From: Begonia masoniana
Taxonomy: Eukaryota; Streptophyta; Magnoliopsida; Cucurbitales; Begoniaceae
Length of the DNA: 64,000 bases
Reading direction: 5' to 3'
NCBI GenBank assembly: GCA_022432975.1
Contig: CM039509.1
Location: 46,433,167 to 46,497,166, forward strand
Each line of letters starts with the position of its first letter. Position 1 is the stretch's first letter. Positions 47,173 through 60,014 of this stretch are shown here, one piece after another. The notes under the pieces were generated by a model. It had not been told where the DNA came from, made no database searches, and saw only the letters and a list, made by a program, of their open reading frames with translations. The translations under genes and the position numbers were made by a program.

Positions 47173-48868
47173 TGTTAGTAATTTTACACCTTTACACGCA
47201 AGTGCACGTGTCGCTAACGAAGTAATAGAGTAAGTAAAGTATCGATCCCACGAGGATATTGTTAGTTGAATTAATCGCTATAAAAATCTTATAAAAATAT
47301 TAGATGATAAATGAAAATAATTCGAAATAAAATAAGAATGACAATGAAACAAAGTAAATCAGAATAAAAGAGGTAAAAACGATAAAAGAAGGCCTTGGCT
47401 AGGATCGATTTCTTTGTTACGATGATTTTACTACTGATGCTCTGGTAATGCTCTGCAGCATAATCTAAAAAACAGCAAGAATAAAAATTGAATTCTAGGA
47501 TTCTTTCGAATTGCCTAGGTAAATTCAAATCAGAATTTCTTTCTACCTTGAAAGAATGTAACTAATATTGAATTTTCGATATGTGCTATTCTTATCGCCA
47601 ATCAAATTAATGTTAACTACGTTGTAACAATTTAATTCGATTAATTATTCGTGCATCTAAAATTTATATCTATCTGTCGATACAATATAAACATGAATCG
47701 TCAACCTATCTATCGATACAATCTGACTTAGCAAGAAAATTTCACAAATAATTGTTCAATAGATAATTGCAGAAACAAAACTAAGATCGTAGCAAAATAT
47801 CGCAACAAATATTATCGTCCTAACCAAGATTAGTTTAGCTACTCGACATATTAAAATAAAACTAAAAACAATAACATAAAAATAATAAAATAAAAGAAGA
47901 AGAAGAAAATCAGAGGAACGTCGTCAGTCCTCTCCCTTTTCTGGAGCTCTCCTTCTCCAGCAAGAAGTCCCTTTCTTTTTCTCCAAGTACCGTCTCAAAG
48001 GAATCCCCTACTTTTTGCTGGAAAAATGCATATCATAACCTCTTTTCTCTCTCCAATCTTTATGCTTTTATTAGTCCATTTTTTTATTCCAAAAAAATGA
48101 CTTTCTCTCCCTGGTTTTTGGCTTCTCTCTCCAGATCTTTTATTCTCTTTATTCTTTCATTGATTTTTGGCTTTTAGTGCTGCCCAGATTTTTACTGCTT
48201 CCGTTGCCCACGTTTTTTTCTTCTTTCAACATCCACCGCCAGCTTTGTCATCTAGTGCTGCCCTTGTTAGTATTCTTCCGCTGCCCAAATTGTCTTTATT
48301 CTATTTCCTTCTCTCAGTATCTTCCGCTGCCCAGCTGCCCTTACTATTTCTTTTCTTTCAGCATCTTCCGCTGCCCAGCTGCCCAGCTTTTACTGCTTCC
48401 GCTGCCCTACTTGCTTTTTATCCATCGATTGCTGCCCCATTTATTTAAGTCATCCGATTGCTTTTGTCGTTTAGTGCATCTACCGCTGCGTTTGTCTCTA
48501 CACTTTTCCTTATTGATTCTGCAACCAAATAATATCCATTTATTATGTTACCATATTCAAAACAATAAATTTCTCGATTTTTCTTAATTTGATTCCTCTC
48601 TCTCCATAATCTTCAGCTTTTGAATTTGAATTTCCCACTATAAAAATAGCATTCGATTATGAAAATATAAAATTCAAAATAAAGAGACAAAATCTGCTTT
48701 TAAGAGAAAATCTGCATAAAATATATTAAATTCCATCAAAACACTAATGATGCAGCATTTCATAGCATTTATAATAAATCCATATCAATTTATTGTTGCA
48801 ATCACTCAATTCATATAAGTTTTCTTATGTAAAATTAGTATAAAATGACTCTAAAATAAGAGTCATCA
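47173..48868 (+). mobile_element. Unclassified LTR-like insertion nested in the transposase gene
   Basis: TGTTAGTAA...GAGTCATCA is 1696 bp with TSD ATGCT at 47168-47172 and 48869-48873. There is no coding capacity. It ends in a hairpin TGACTCT-aaaata-AGAGTCA just before the terminal CA. It starts with a 'cgcaagtgcacgtg' block that I recognise as common in plant LTR-type repeats but cannot assign to a family. It is probably a solo LTR or a non-autonomous LTR element. Confidence 0.8.
48175..48495. repeat. CTTCCGCTGCCCAG-type motif array
   Basis: About ten copies of (C/T)TTCCGCTGCCCA and shorter CCGCTGCC/GCTGCCC words lie at irregular spacing inside the 47173-48868 element, about 370-690 bp before its right end. 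Open frames across it are compositional. Confidence 0.65.
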
Positions 48869-50309
48869 ATGCTCAAGGTAGAAGATGTTCTGTGTCCTAA
48901 GATTATGAATAAGCTAGAGAGGCTGAAAGGGACAGCTTACGATTGGAGGGCTGAGTTAGCGGGAAATGCACTGTTTCAGGTTTGTTCAACTTGTTCATAC
49001 TGATATGTTCTTCTTAGTTTGTTCTACTTGTTCATACTGAATTTGTTTATGCACTGTTTCAGGTTAGCAACGGCGACGAACAATATATCGTTGACCTCAA
49101 TGAAGGCGAGTGCGCATGTCGAGGGTGGGAGATTTCTGGAATCCCTTGTGTTCACGCCGTTGCATGCATTAATTTGATGAGAAAGCCGATGGAAGATTAT
49201 GTTCATATATATTATCATCGGGACACATATCTGGAGATGTATTCGCACTTCATTCGTCCCATTAATGGACAACAAATGTGGCCAGAACCAGAGAATAGGA
49301 TCTCAATCATTCCGGGTTAGAGAAGGCTTTAACCTGGTAGGCCAAAGAAGAAAAGAATTCGCGATGTCGATGAGCCTTCTACCACTTCTCGTGGTCCGCG
49401 TGGTCTGACTTCTAAGAAGAAGTCTACGATGACGTGTCGTAAATGTGGACATCAGGGGCATAACAGTCGCACATGTTCTGAAAGGGGATCCACTTTACGT
49501 GCTTCTGCTTCGCGTGACACATTTATAGGTTTCTGAACCGTTGGCTGGACACAGGTACATTTTTACTATTATTCTCATAAACAAAATTTCGCTATTATGT
49601 TCTAATATAACTCTCAATACGTGCAAGAATCTACTACAGGCAATGAGGAAAGCGGCCATGAGAGAGAATGATGGATATCTTTGTCCGAAACTTCCAGAAG
49701 AAAATGATTCGCTCGGACAACTATCTTTTTGCCCACAGTACAATATCCCGGTCTTCTTTGAAGGCTCATAGCCTTTGAAGAAACACGTCATGAGAGAGAA
49801 TGATGGAAGACGATGACATACAGATGGTGGAGAGCGGATCATCTTTATTTTATGCATATTTGATGTATCTTATAGTTTGTACAGCAAATTATATTTTATA
49901 ATGCCCAAATTCAACTTTTCTAATGTCCCTTTTATAATTAAAGTGAGAAAAAAATTAGAAATTTGGGCAGAGTTTCCTTTGTTTTTAGTCTCTCCCACAG
50001 CTAGTATCATCCTGCATATTTGAATATCCAAACAGTTCCAGTATTTTGCCTCAAACATCAATTGCATCCAACAAAAATAAATATAACTAATGTACATCAA
50101 ATTAATGAATATCCAACTACAAGTACTACAAATTTTCATCATCCAAATACAGTACATCATCAAAGTTTACAAAAAAATCTGTCTCAGTGCATCGCCCGCT
50201 GTCGTCCCCTCTCTACACGTAATAAAAGAAAATTAGATTATAATGAGTTGAAATGTAATTAATAATGAGAAAAATAGGTTCAAATATACAAAAGCTTGGG
50301 CAACGTCGT

Positions 50310-50429
50310 CATCTCCAGCCCCCAGCAGCACACCCTCGTCATCTCCAGCCCCCAGCAGCACACCCTCGTCAGCACCAGCCCCTGGCAGCACACCCTCGTC
50401 ATCTCCACCCCCGGTCAGGAGTACCTCAT
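50310..50429. repeat. 30-bp tandem repeat, four units
   Basis: Four consecutive units of the type CATCTCCAGCCCCCAGCAGC plus ACACCCTCGT, the last two diverged. They lie at and beyond the 3' end of the minus-strand MULE gene. Confidence 0.85.
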
Positions 50430-51896
50430 CATCGTCACCATCGGCATCACCTTTCCAAGATCGTCGGGATCAAAGGTATGGAGCTCTATCCAATCCTGGA
50501 TGATCTGTCTAGTCTCTCTGTGGTACTCCATCATCTCTGTGAGGTACTCCATAATGTTTGCTCGACCAGACGCCGCCTCTGATCGAACAGTCTGCACCTC
50601 CGTTCGAACAGACGCCACCTCTATTCGAATAGCCTCCACCTCTGCTCGAACAGTCTCTATCAGCATCCTAATAGAAGCCATATCCGTGGGAGGCACGATC
50701 TGAGGGGGGAGTTGCCCTCGACGAGGGTGCTGCAGCGCAGGAGGGGGCCGAACATCATTCCCTTCCGTCCACCTTCCGCCGTCCTCATGCAGCCTCATCT
50801 TAACCAAATGCAGCCTGCCGAATGCATCTGTGGCCCGCTGTGGTATAGTCTGTGCCCCTCGCAGTAACTGAATCTGAAAATGCTCAATAATCTTCTGAAT
50901 CAAGACAGTGTACGCGAGATTCTTGGTCCGTGTGCGTGAGATCTCACTAATGTGACTCAGAATCACATAGTCGGGGTCGAAGAAGTTACCGCTATACAAT
51001 TTCTCCATGACATAGAGACACATGTAGCTAACATGATCTCTATGTCCAACGCGCAGTAGAATGGTGTGTGCTATAAGGTTGTGGATGACGCGAGCTTTCA
51101 CATTCATATCTTTTGCTCTTGGCTTCACGATATCCACAATATCAGCGTTCCGATGAATCTGTCTAATGAACGCTATTCCCTCCGCTGTGGCAAGCACGGG
51201 ACATTTTTTCTGGGCATGGTAATACTTTTCTGCCTCTTCTGTGTGAAAGCCAAGTACCTCATTCACAACCTGTGGCGTCACTTCATACTTCTCACCCAAT
51301 ATGTAGGTCTTTATAACTCCCGACCTCGCAGAAAATTTCATGTTCACATAGAATAGGCGAACTATTTTTTCACAGCTGACTCCCCGAATAGTGTAGAGTC
51401 CTTGAAGTCCGATTCTGTCAAACATTTCTTTTATCTCTAAGGACTTCCATCCTGAAAATTTTTAATAACAAATGAATAAGACTAGTTCAACGAAATATTG
51501 TAGAAACAATTTGTAAGAATAATTGGCTCAACCTGTAAAGTCCACCATCTTTGTCAACGACACCTTTCGGTGTACTATATTCGGCTGATATTGCTCTCGA
51601 CAAAGTTGACTGCGAAAGTCCTTCGATTGTGAGGTCGTTGTAGCTGGCTGTGACGAGCTGGGAGCCGAGGAGCTGGGCAGTGGCTGTGAGGCCCTTGGAG
51701 GTGCCTGTGGAGCACGTGGATGTGGCTTTGAGGCCCGTGAAACTGACTGTGGGACCGGTAATTGTTGCTGTAAGGCCCATAGAGGTTGAGGTGGCTGTGA
51801 GGGCAGTGGAGATGGCTGTGACATCGTTGGCCGCTTCGATGGTCCACCTTGTGACGTCGAATCCTTCTTTCGTTTATAAGTAATTTTATCTGCCAT
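50415..51896 (-). CDS. MULE-borne accessory gene (plant transposon-protein-like domain)
   Basis: There are two exons. 51896-51533 starts with [20 protein letters not shown] and is Pro/Ser/Gln-rich. 51451-50415 follows, with a GT-AG intron at 51532-51452 that keeps the frame (VDFT then [12 protein letters not shown]). This gives about 466 residues with no internal stop, in contrast to the decayed transposase of the same element. Exon 2 carries a domain with [23 protein letters not shown] and [12 protein letters not shown] that matches the SIRE accessory ORF (5694-7868) in order and spacing. A His/Pro-rich linker and a coiled-coil-like heptad region ([20 protein letters not shown]) come next. 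The end may differ if a further intron starts at AG/GTACTC near the stop. It is not a transposase by any motif I can see. A DNA-binding or anti-silencing role is a hypothesis. Confidence 0.7.
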
Positions 51897-51968
51897 TTTC
51901 GTAAAGTCTGCAAATTGGAAAGTTCCAAGATTAGCCACAATAACTTGAACCGTGGCGAAAATCAGAGC

Positions 51969-53474
<1,506 letters not shown>

Positions 53475-53489
53475 GTGAAACTCGGCCTT

Positions 53490-54005
53490 CACAGCCATAA
53501 CCCGGACGGACTCAATATTGGTCTGTCCGTCCGGGTTAAGGCTATGATCACCTGGACGGACGGATTGAAATAACGTCCGTTCTGGTAATTCTAGAAGGGC
53601 GATTTTGACCTAAGGCTAGGATTTTTGCGTTCTAAACGTAAAAATTTAAACTAGATCAATACAAAAGGGGTAAGATATTACCTGATGCGTTTTTCGCTTG
53701 AGAATCGCACAAGAAATTTGTAGAGCGTCGAGAGAAAACGAATTCCGGCCACTGTGAATACCCGGCTTTGAACGATTATAATCGAGGACCCGGACGGACG
53801 GGAAAATATACCGTCCGTCCGTGAAAGTTTTAAGTTAACCCGGACGGACGGTGCTTTACAGAGTCCGAACGGGCTACGCGGCGACTATGTGGCAGATTTT
53901 GATTGAACGACAAATTGGGGACGGATGCTACTTTTAGCCGTCTGTCCGGGTTGGGGCCAAATTTGGTCTGGACGGACGCAATCCAGGTCCGTCCGTCCGG
54001 CGTGG
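53490..54005. repeat. GGACGGACG/CGTCCGTCC motif array, right end
   Basis: About 14 copies of the MULE motif in both orientations (53500-53580 and 53785-54002), mirroring the left end. The array is upstream of the minus-strand gene, beyond the (AT)750 tract. Confidence 0.9.
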
Positions 54006-54114
54006 TTATATTTGGCAGATTTTCAATACGTGATGGTTTGAATTGTTAGAAAATTTTGTTTGTGGTTGAATTCGAAAAACACACGTAGTTCGTGGTCATT
54101 TTTGGTAATTTCCT
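53784..54114 (-). repeat. Right terminal inverted repeat of the MULE
   Basis: Reverse complement of the left terminus, ending GGTAATTTCC(T) next to the TSD TATTTTTTT at 54115-54123. Confidence 0.9.
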
Positions 54115-54295
54115 TATTTTTTTCGATTGATCAATCAATGGATAACTTTGATTTGACCTCGGGATCGAATTTTTGAATTTTTTCTTTAGTTTGCTTTATT
54201 TTTCCCGTCTTGTTCAGCATCGGGAATTGTTACATGTCAGGTTCGGGCTTTGTCGTGATTTAAAGAAAGTGTGTGATTATATATATATATATATA

Positions 54296-55020
54296 TATAT
54301 AAAAGGTTGAGTTCATAACAAATTAAAATTAAAAAGGATAAAAACCAATTTAAACTTCAAAGTATTGATTTAATTTGAAATAAACTTTCAACTAAAAATT
54401 TTAACAATTAAAACTTTAAACTATCTAAAATGTAAAAAATCAAACTCTGACAGGGACCTATCACCCATTCATTCTCAATTTATGCCGAGATCGGGAGGCC
54501 AATCTAAATGGAACGACCCTCGATCTGTCCAGTGCTTACGTGACACTGAACATATTGTCGGAAGATCAATGGGGAAGGTGGAGACTTCTCGTTCAACATG
54601 CACCGCACGTGACTTGAGACCGGGAGGCGATGTTTATTTACAGTGTTGGGGAACAGAGCCGCGGTGTTACAAAACGGGCCCCGTTCTTATCAAGTATCCA
54701 GTGCTTTTTAGGTACCAGACAGGAAATGGGGCTCGTTCTTCTCAGACGACCTCCCGCGTCAGACGGGTAAAAAAACGGGGATCTGTTGCTTAAAACAACT
54801 TCCTGCGCCAGAGGGGAGTCACAAAAACGGGCACTGGACGAGAAACGGGACCCTGTGCTTGAGAACGGGGAATGAGGCTCTTTGCCTAAGAACGGAGCCT
54901 CGTTCTCCGTCACACGTTGATCGGCACCTCGATGTTTTAAAACGGGAGGTTAGCGGGGCCTATGGTGTTAAATTTTTGAAACGTTTAGGATTAAGTTGTT
55001 AAAAACAAAATTTTCAGGTT
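54296..55020. repeat. Probable decayed TIR element with GAACGGGGC-type motifs
   Basis: The words 'aaatcaaactctgacag' near 54438 match the subterminal part of the 61095-61867 element. The interior (54640-54950) repeats AAACGGG, GAACGGGG and CTCGTTCT words. The flanks are AT-rich, but I could not pair clear termini or a TSD. Confidence 0.4.
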
Positions 55021-56260
55021 CGTATGACTCTCAGCACATACTTTGAGGGATTTTTATCCAAAAATTTAATAAGAAAATTCTAATAGACCCTTCTGTTTTC
55101 TTTGGGGGTGCGCCGAGCTGAAGCAGAGAAAGGGGAGGGGGGAGAGAGAATCCAAGGAGAGAGGGAGGGCGATCTTCGTGTCCTACCTCCGTTTCCGACG
55201 AAACGAGTCCTATTGCTCTCCTCTCCTGATGCTCGTCCACTCTCGTGAAGAAAGTTTTGGCCGAAGTCGTTATTTCTTCTCCATTTTTCCGTTGAACGTT
55301 TGAGGTTTTGGATATTTTCGTTACTGAGGAGGGCCGGACCGGAACGACGAGAAATCGCCAGCGATATTTAATGGGCTATTGAGCCTAGGCTTAAAACCCA
55401 GGCCCAGGTTTGGGCCAAGGCCCTGGCCAGCCTCTGTTCCAGGCCAGGCCTTCGCCAGCTCTGGCTCGGCCCAATCCTAACAGGCAATGGCCAGGCCATG
55501 AAAGAGCCAGGCCAGTCATGCTGGGCCCTGTCCTAGGCATGCCTTGGCCAGCTAGGCTTTGGCCAACAGGCCCAGGCCTTGGTCCTGAGGAGCTGATCTA
55601 GGCCAGCCCGAGTCGTCCATTTGGGCGATTTTGCAGGAACTTGGAAGTCGATTCGTGACTGCCAAACGATGTCGAAATTCTTCTCGTACACTTTAATTTG
55701 ACTTGTTTCGACGTTCTGAACACGATGACGGTGTCTGTTCGTTAAAATTCTGCCTCGTTCGTTTTGCATGCAAATTAAGATAAGAACACTAAATTCTATT
55801 TTTGACATAGTGTTATAGCCTTGCAAAATAGGGTTGTGGGTATCGTTTGGATTTGATTTGAGGTTTAGGAAGGATATTCTTTGGGTTTCGAGAGTCGAGC
55901 ATGCAACACCAAAACTTCGATTAGTTGTCAATGTTGCCCGTGCGAATCAACTGATCATTCAATTCTCGGTTTAGGAGTCCTTGTTGTCCTATGTTGGATT
56001 GGAAATTCTGATGTCGGTTTTCGTCGTAGGTTTCTTAGACGACTCTTTGTTATATTTTATGTGCTCCAAATATTTTCCTCTTTCTTCGTCCTTAATTTAA
56101 ACATCTAAACAAATATAATTTAATTCTTCCTCAAACCTACTTTAATAACATAAAATATGATTATAGTTATTAAACATATTTGACTAAGTAGATATAGCTA
56201 ATTTAATATTAGTTCGTGATGGGATACTTTGTCATTGATCTTATCTTTCTTTATTAATTG
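55021..56260. other. Non-coding repeat-like sequence with GGCCAGGCC words
   Basis: A GA-rich leader-like stretch (55110-55240) is followed by about 230 bp (55380-55610) dense in GGCCAGGCC, CAGGCC, GGCCTGG and TTGGCCA words, many of them dyads. The sequence then returns to AT-rich DNA. Its layout resembles the end of the long LTRs, but I could not define termini. I see no convincing gene. Confidence 0.45.
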
Positions 56261-56723
56261 TTAGATAAACGAAACAAGCCCAACACACACAAAGAACACT
56301 AATCTTATGTTTAATAAACCAAACTTGATTTTCCTGATTTTGTAAATGTTGAGGAGAAGAATCAGAATCTTTCCTCCCCAGTTCTTCCGGCTGTTCTTTC
56401 CTTCTACATTCAACAAACTAGTTTCATCCATAGTAGACCGAGATAGAAGTTGCCGGAGACGGAGCATCCCCATCCCGTCCCGGTCCCGGACCCGATTCGA
56501 CAAACTAGTTTCATCCAACATAAAAGAAAACAAAAAGGATAAACATGTTTTATTTGCGTTGTATTTTTACCTTCTTTAGCCATCACAGACAGATGTACAG
56601 TTTAAGCGACATAACCACAAACAAAACAAGAAACAAAGAAAGCAGAAAAAAGTAGTACTACATAATATTTCACTTAAACAACTGATCTTCTTCCCCAAGC
56701 AGACTCTTTCTCTTATAAACTAA
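56261..56723. other. Downstream flank of the FRO gene
   Basis: Contains two copies of 'caaactagtttcatcca' (near 56416 and 56500) around a GC-richer stretch, then the likely 3' UTR of the FRO gene. I found no canonical AATAAA signal in the minus strand close to the stop. Confidence 0.4.
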
Positions 56724-59700
56724 TCACCAGTTGAAGCTGATGGACTCAAAATGAAGATTTTCTCCCAAACCCGATGAGCAAATGTCTGCAACATCATGCC
56801 TTAACTTCTTAGGACCACAAGTTAGAACACCTACGCTCGATCCTTTGCATTCCGAGAGCAATCCTGCATTAGGAAGACAAATCTGTTAAGAACCAGAGAA
56901 AAAAAGTATTTTGATTGATAGCCATGAGATTTTAAGAATCGACAACTCACTCTTTAGATCTGGTCGTTGTCCATAATGAACATTGATAGCTTGAGCTAGA
57001 GACTGATAGGAAAGGCTTTCCAATTCTCTCTCGGCATTGTAAGATCCGGCGAACGGAGACATTGCCGGAGTAGCTCCCTCCATGTTTAGAACCCGAATTG
57101 CCTCTTTTGCGTTGCGCTTCTTGCTCCAGAAAACAGCAAAGCTTGCGGTCATTGATATGCAGATGCATATGACAATCATATTTAGAAATGCTCTTAACGC
57201 GGTTGAAAATATTTTATTGGTATTAAGATCGATTGGGTAGATGTAGTATCTGGTGATGAGTCCGATCAACAGGAGGAAAATGGCGAAAGACGATGCTATT
57301 ATTGCACCTAGCCAGATCCAGCTATTTGGACCCAAAATGGCTGAAATTGGTGCATCAGTGGGATGAGGCTTGAACCATAAGGTTCTGATATGGAGCTTTG
57401 AGCTGTCTGTTTTCGGGCCCTTCTCCCTCGTTACAAACGCCTCGATTCTGATCTGAAGGTTGGAAATGTCGGCTGGAGAGTCGGAAATTGGGAGGATCAG
57501 GTCTAGCATGGTCAGGTCGGAGGAGTTTTTGAACGAGGAAATGAGGAGTAATTCTGGGATCTTGCACTTGGAAACCATGCTTGTGAAAATTAGCTCTCTG
57601 ATTATGGAGATAAAAGGTGTAATGCCACTTCCTCCACTCACCATCACTAGCGTATCATGGCTGAAAAAGAAAGGAAAAACAGGAATTGCAGCAAAATATT
57701 ACAAGAAAATTATGATAAAAAATTACTTTTAGCAAAATTTCTTTCCAAAAATCTAAGCAAATACAACTAGTTATGAAAATGAACTTTATCAGGGGTAGAA
57801 GATCTTGGAAACAAGTAAAATACTAGTGAATATATCATGTCGTTAACCATTTTTTTCATCTTGGTTGATGTTGCAGACCTGAGAAAATGCGATGAAACAG
57901 GGCCATAAGGTCCTTCGACTGAGACCTCGAGGCGATCAATGGAGGAAGGAGCTGAAAGCATTTGGCTAAGCTTTTTGGTCCAGCTCCCTTCCCCCTTAAT
58001 GACAACGCTTAGCTTTTCTGGCTCCAAGTTGCTGTTAGAAGTGATAGTAAACGGGTGCCATTGCAGCTTCGAAAGTACAGGAACGTTGATAAATACAGTG
58101 CTCGTCGGATTATACTTCAACCCTAGCAAAAATTAATCGATAAAATCAATATTATTTCTGAAAGTGCTAAAACCAACCTAAAATACGATTTCGCACCAAA
58201 AAAAAAAAAAAAATACCGGGTGTTTTGGAGAAATTGAGCTCAATGGTTTCCCCTGGCAGAACGCGAGCAGAAACTAAACGAACGCGCTGGCGGGACTGGA
58301 GAAATCGAAGGTAACGATCGACGAGGAACAGGTAGAAACCAGGGAGCGTCATGCAGGCAAAGGGAATTCCGACATGGAAGATGAAGAAGATCATGAAAAT
58401 GGCGTAGAAGTAATGGGCGTAGAAGAAAAGCTCGAAGAATTTCCGGCGAACTTGGGGGAAGGTGGCGACCCATAATACCAATCCACCCAGCAGAGAAATC
58501 TCTCCGGCTACATTAGATACCCCCGTCTTCTCCCATGTCAACATCTACCAAAAAAGAAACACCTCCATTAAAGCGGGAAAAAAAAAAAAAAAGAAGCTTC
58601 TTGCAGTGAAAGACAAAACAAATGGGCCCGCTCGTTCTAAAGCCCATTATACTCCAAGATCAATGGGCCCAGTGGTCCAACGTTGTTGTGCGGGGGGACC
58701 CACAAAAGACTTTCAATTTGGTTTTTATACGGTACCAGTGGGTCCCACTTCTCTGATTTTATTCTCTCAAGTCAACGCAAAGAACCGTCCAATTTTCAGG
58801 ACCTCTGTTAGTGACTTGAAAAAGCCTGCACTTTTTCCACCTTGGTCGCATGAATTGCACGTGTCAAAAAACATATTTAAAATAAGACAAGTCAAAATGA
58901 TGTAAACTTAGTATTGCAATTTATAAAATTAGCTTATTATTTATTATTTAAGATTTGGCGTCAATGATTTAGTCATGATTATGCAAAAAAAAAAAAAAAA
59001 AGAATTATTAATAGCACACCTCGGAGAGTTCATGAGTAGCCGCCCAGTAGATGATGTAACAAATGCCATGAACGGTGAACAAGGTCATGACCATGTGGCC
59101 GAGCCATATATGGTATTTGATGCTTCCCTCTGACGTCAGGCCGAGTAGAGGAAGCACCGACGAACCACGAGCCACCGGAAAGAACAGAAAGGCTAAACAC
59201 ACGTTCCCGACGAGGCCAAGCCTCAGCCCTGCGCTGTCCAGCTTACTTTCCCACCTGCGAAACGCCAGGAAGAAAATATTATACTGCTGAGGTTCTTCAT
59301 TGTGTGTTATTTTGTCTAAATATTTCTTACACTTTCTCTCCCTTCTTGGCTGCTGTTTTCGGCGTGATGGTCTTGAAGCTGTTGGTTAAGTATGTGGAGA
59401 AAGTCCAGACCAGGAGAGCTATAAACATGATCAAGAAGGCTATTTCTATCCACGAGACGATTCCGAGAGGGCCTCTCACCAGCACCGGCTGCTTCCAGGC
59501 TGCCAAAGGATGGTTTTTTCTGTTCATGGCGAAGAACGGGTTAGTTAATCTCCAAATAATCAAAGAAAAAGACAACATTTTTTAGACGCTTAGATCATGT
59601 GCATCTATATCTACCTCCCCGCGTTCTTTTTCTTTGCCAAATGCAGATATACACAGCCCAGAGCAGCGATGAACATGAATGGAAATGTGTAGATCAGTAG

Positions 59701-59898
59701 GGTTGCACCTTGCGTGCCATAAATGGAGTTATTTGCTTTTGCTCTGATACTTTTCTGCCATTTTTGCCTGTAAGTGTTGGTAGGCATCATAATCCATATC
59801 ATGATCGTACCCAGAAAAACTACAAGCAGCAGCAGCTTAATGGCTCCTCTTAACATTCCAAGCTCATCATTTGAAGAAGATGGCACTGCCCTTTTCAT
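56724..59898 (-). CDS. FRO: Ferric reductase oxidase (FRO2-like), complete, seven exons
   Basis: This is a membrane flavocytochrome that moves electrons from cytosolic NADPH through FAD and haem to Fe(III) (or Cu(II)) outside the cell, the reduction step of iron uptake in non-grass plants. Exons on the minus strand are 59898-59615, 59549-59331, 59254-59020, 58544-58217, 58122-57879, 57660-56951 and 56863-56724. All have GT-AG boundaries and together form one open frame of 719 residues, near the roughly 700-725 of the family. A membrane segment near residue 20 is followed by the ferric-reductase core with haem-type His in KYHIWLGHMVMTLFTVHG and in YAHYFYAIFMIFFIFHVG, the FAD motif WHPFTITS, the NADPH motif SGGSGITPF, further membrane helices (WIWLGAIIASSFAIFLLLIG) and the C-terminal LTCGPKKL. 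No stops or frameshifts are seen. Which FRO paralogue it is cannot be decided from sequence alone. Confidence 0.95.
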
Positions 59899-60004
59899 GG
59901 CGTCTCTCTCTCTCTCTCTCTCTCTCCCTCCCTACAACTTTATTGTGCAGAGAAAGCTGAGTTGTTGATTAGGTTACGGATGGAAAGAACGACTATGGAA
60001 AGAA

Positions 60005-60014
60005 CTATATATAG
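60005..60014 (-). promoter_or_regulatory. TATA box of the FRO gene
   Basis: The palindromic CTATATATAG lies 107-116 bp upstream of the ATG on the minus strand, which implies a 5' UTR of roughly 75-85 bases. A CT/GA repeat (59905-59930) lies in that leader. Confidence 0.6.

Larger units (their letters stand above)
43550..49536 (+). pseudogene. MuDR-type MULE transposase, broken
   Basis: It would encode the DDE-type transposase that cuts and moves the element. The start (MAERLDDVNEPANIDWYMEE) and N-terminal MuDR DNA-binding-like region (YDIKIVKSERNRLTAK) precede the catalytic core (ICLDGCHLKGVCPGQLLTAV, then ESQVSWKWFLEIL), the helical region (FGLAEHRFCQRHMYANYKGKF, then CESFNSV), a SWIM zinc finger (CACRGWEISGIPCVHAVAC) and a CCHC knuckle (CRKCGHQGHNSRTC). 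Introns are likely at 44587-44668 and about 48980-49063. Breaks are TGA at about 43849, a frameshift near 43905, TAG near 44560, TAG near 44820, and TAG and TAA near 49318-49333. Several fit G-to-A decay. Two insertions split it: one inside the NMPILTMFEMIR motif, the other after KKHKEM. Confidence 0.92.

Noticed and set aside
47173..48868. Helitron, because of a hairpin just before the right end
   Set aside because: A clear 5-bp target-site duplication and TG...CA ends fit an LTR-type insertion; Helitrons leave no TSD.
49541..50262. Small ORFs downstream of the MULE transposase
   Set aside because: Short, without recognisable domains, in an AT-rich tail. A repeated 'gagagaatgatgga' word explains part of the apparent coding similarity.
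50415..51896. Calling the MULE accessory protein a VANC homologue
   Set aside because: I cannot see DUF1985, DUF287 or Ulp1 features; only the layout (TE-encoded protein plus motif array) is similar, so I keep it as analogy.
54482..54793. 103-codon ORF in the GAACGGGGC-rich block
   Set aside because: It follows the repeated motif composition, with no domain and no counterpart; treated as part of a decayed repeat.
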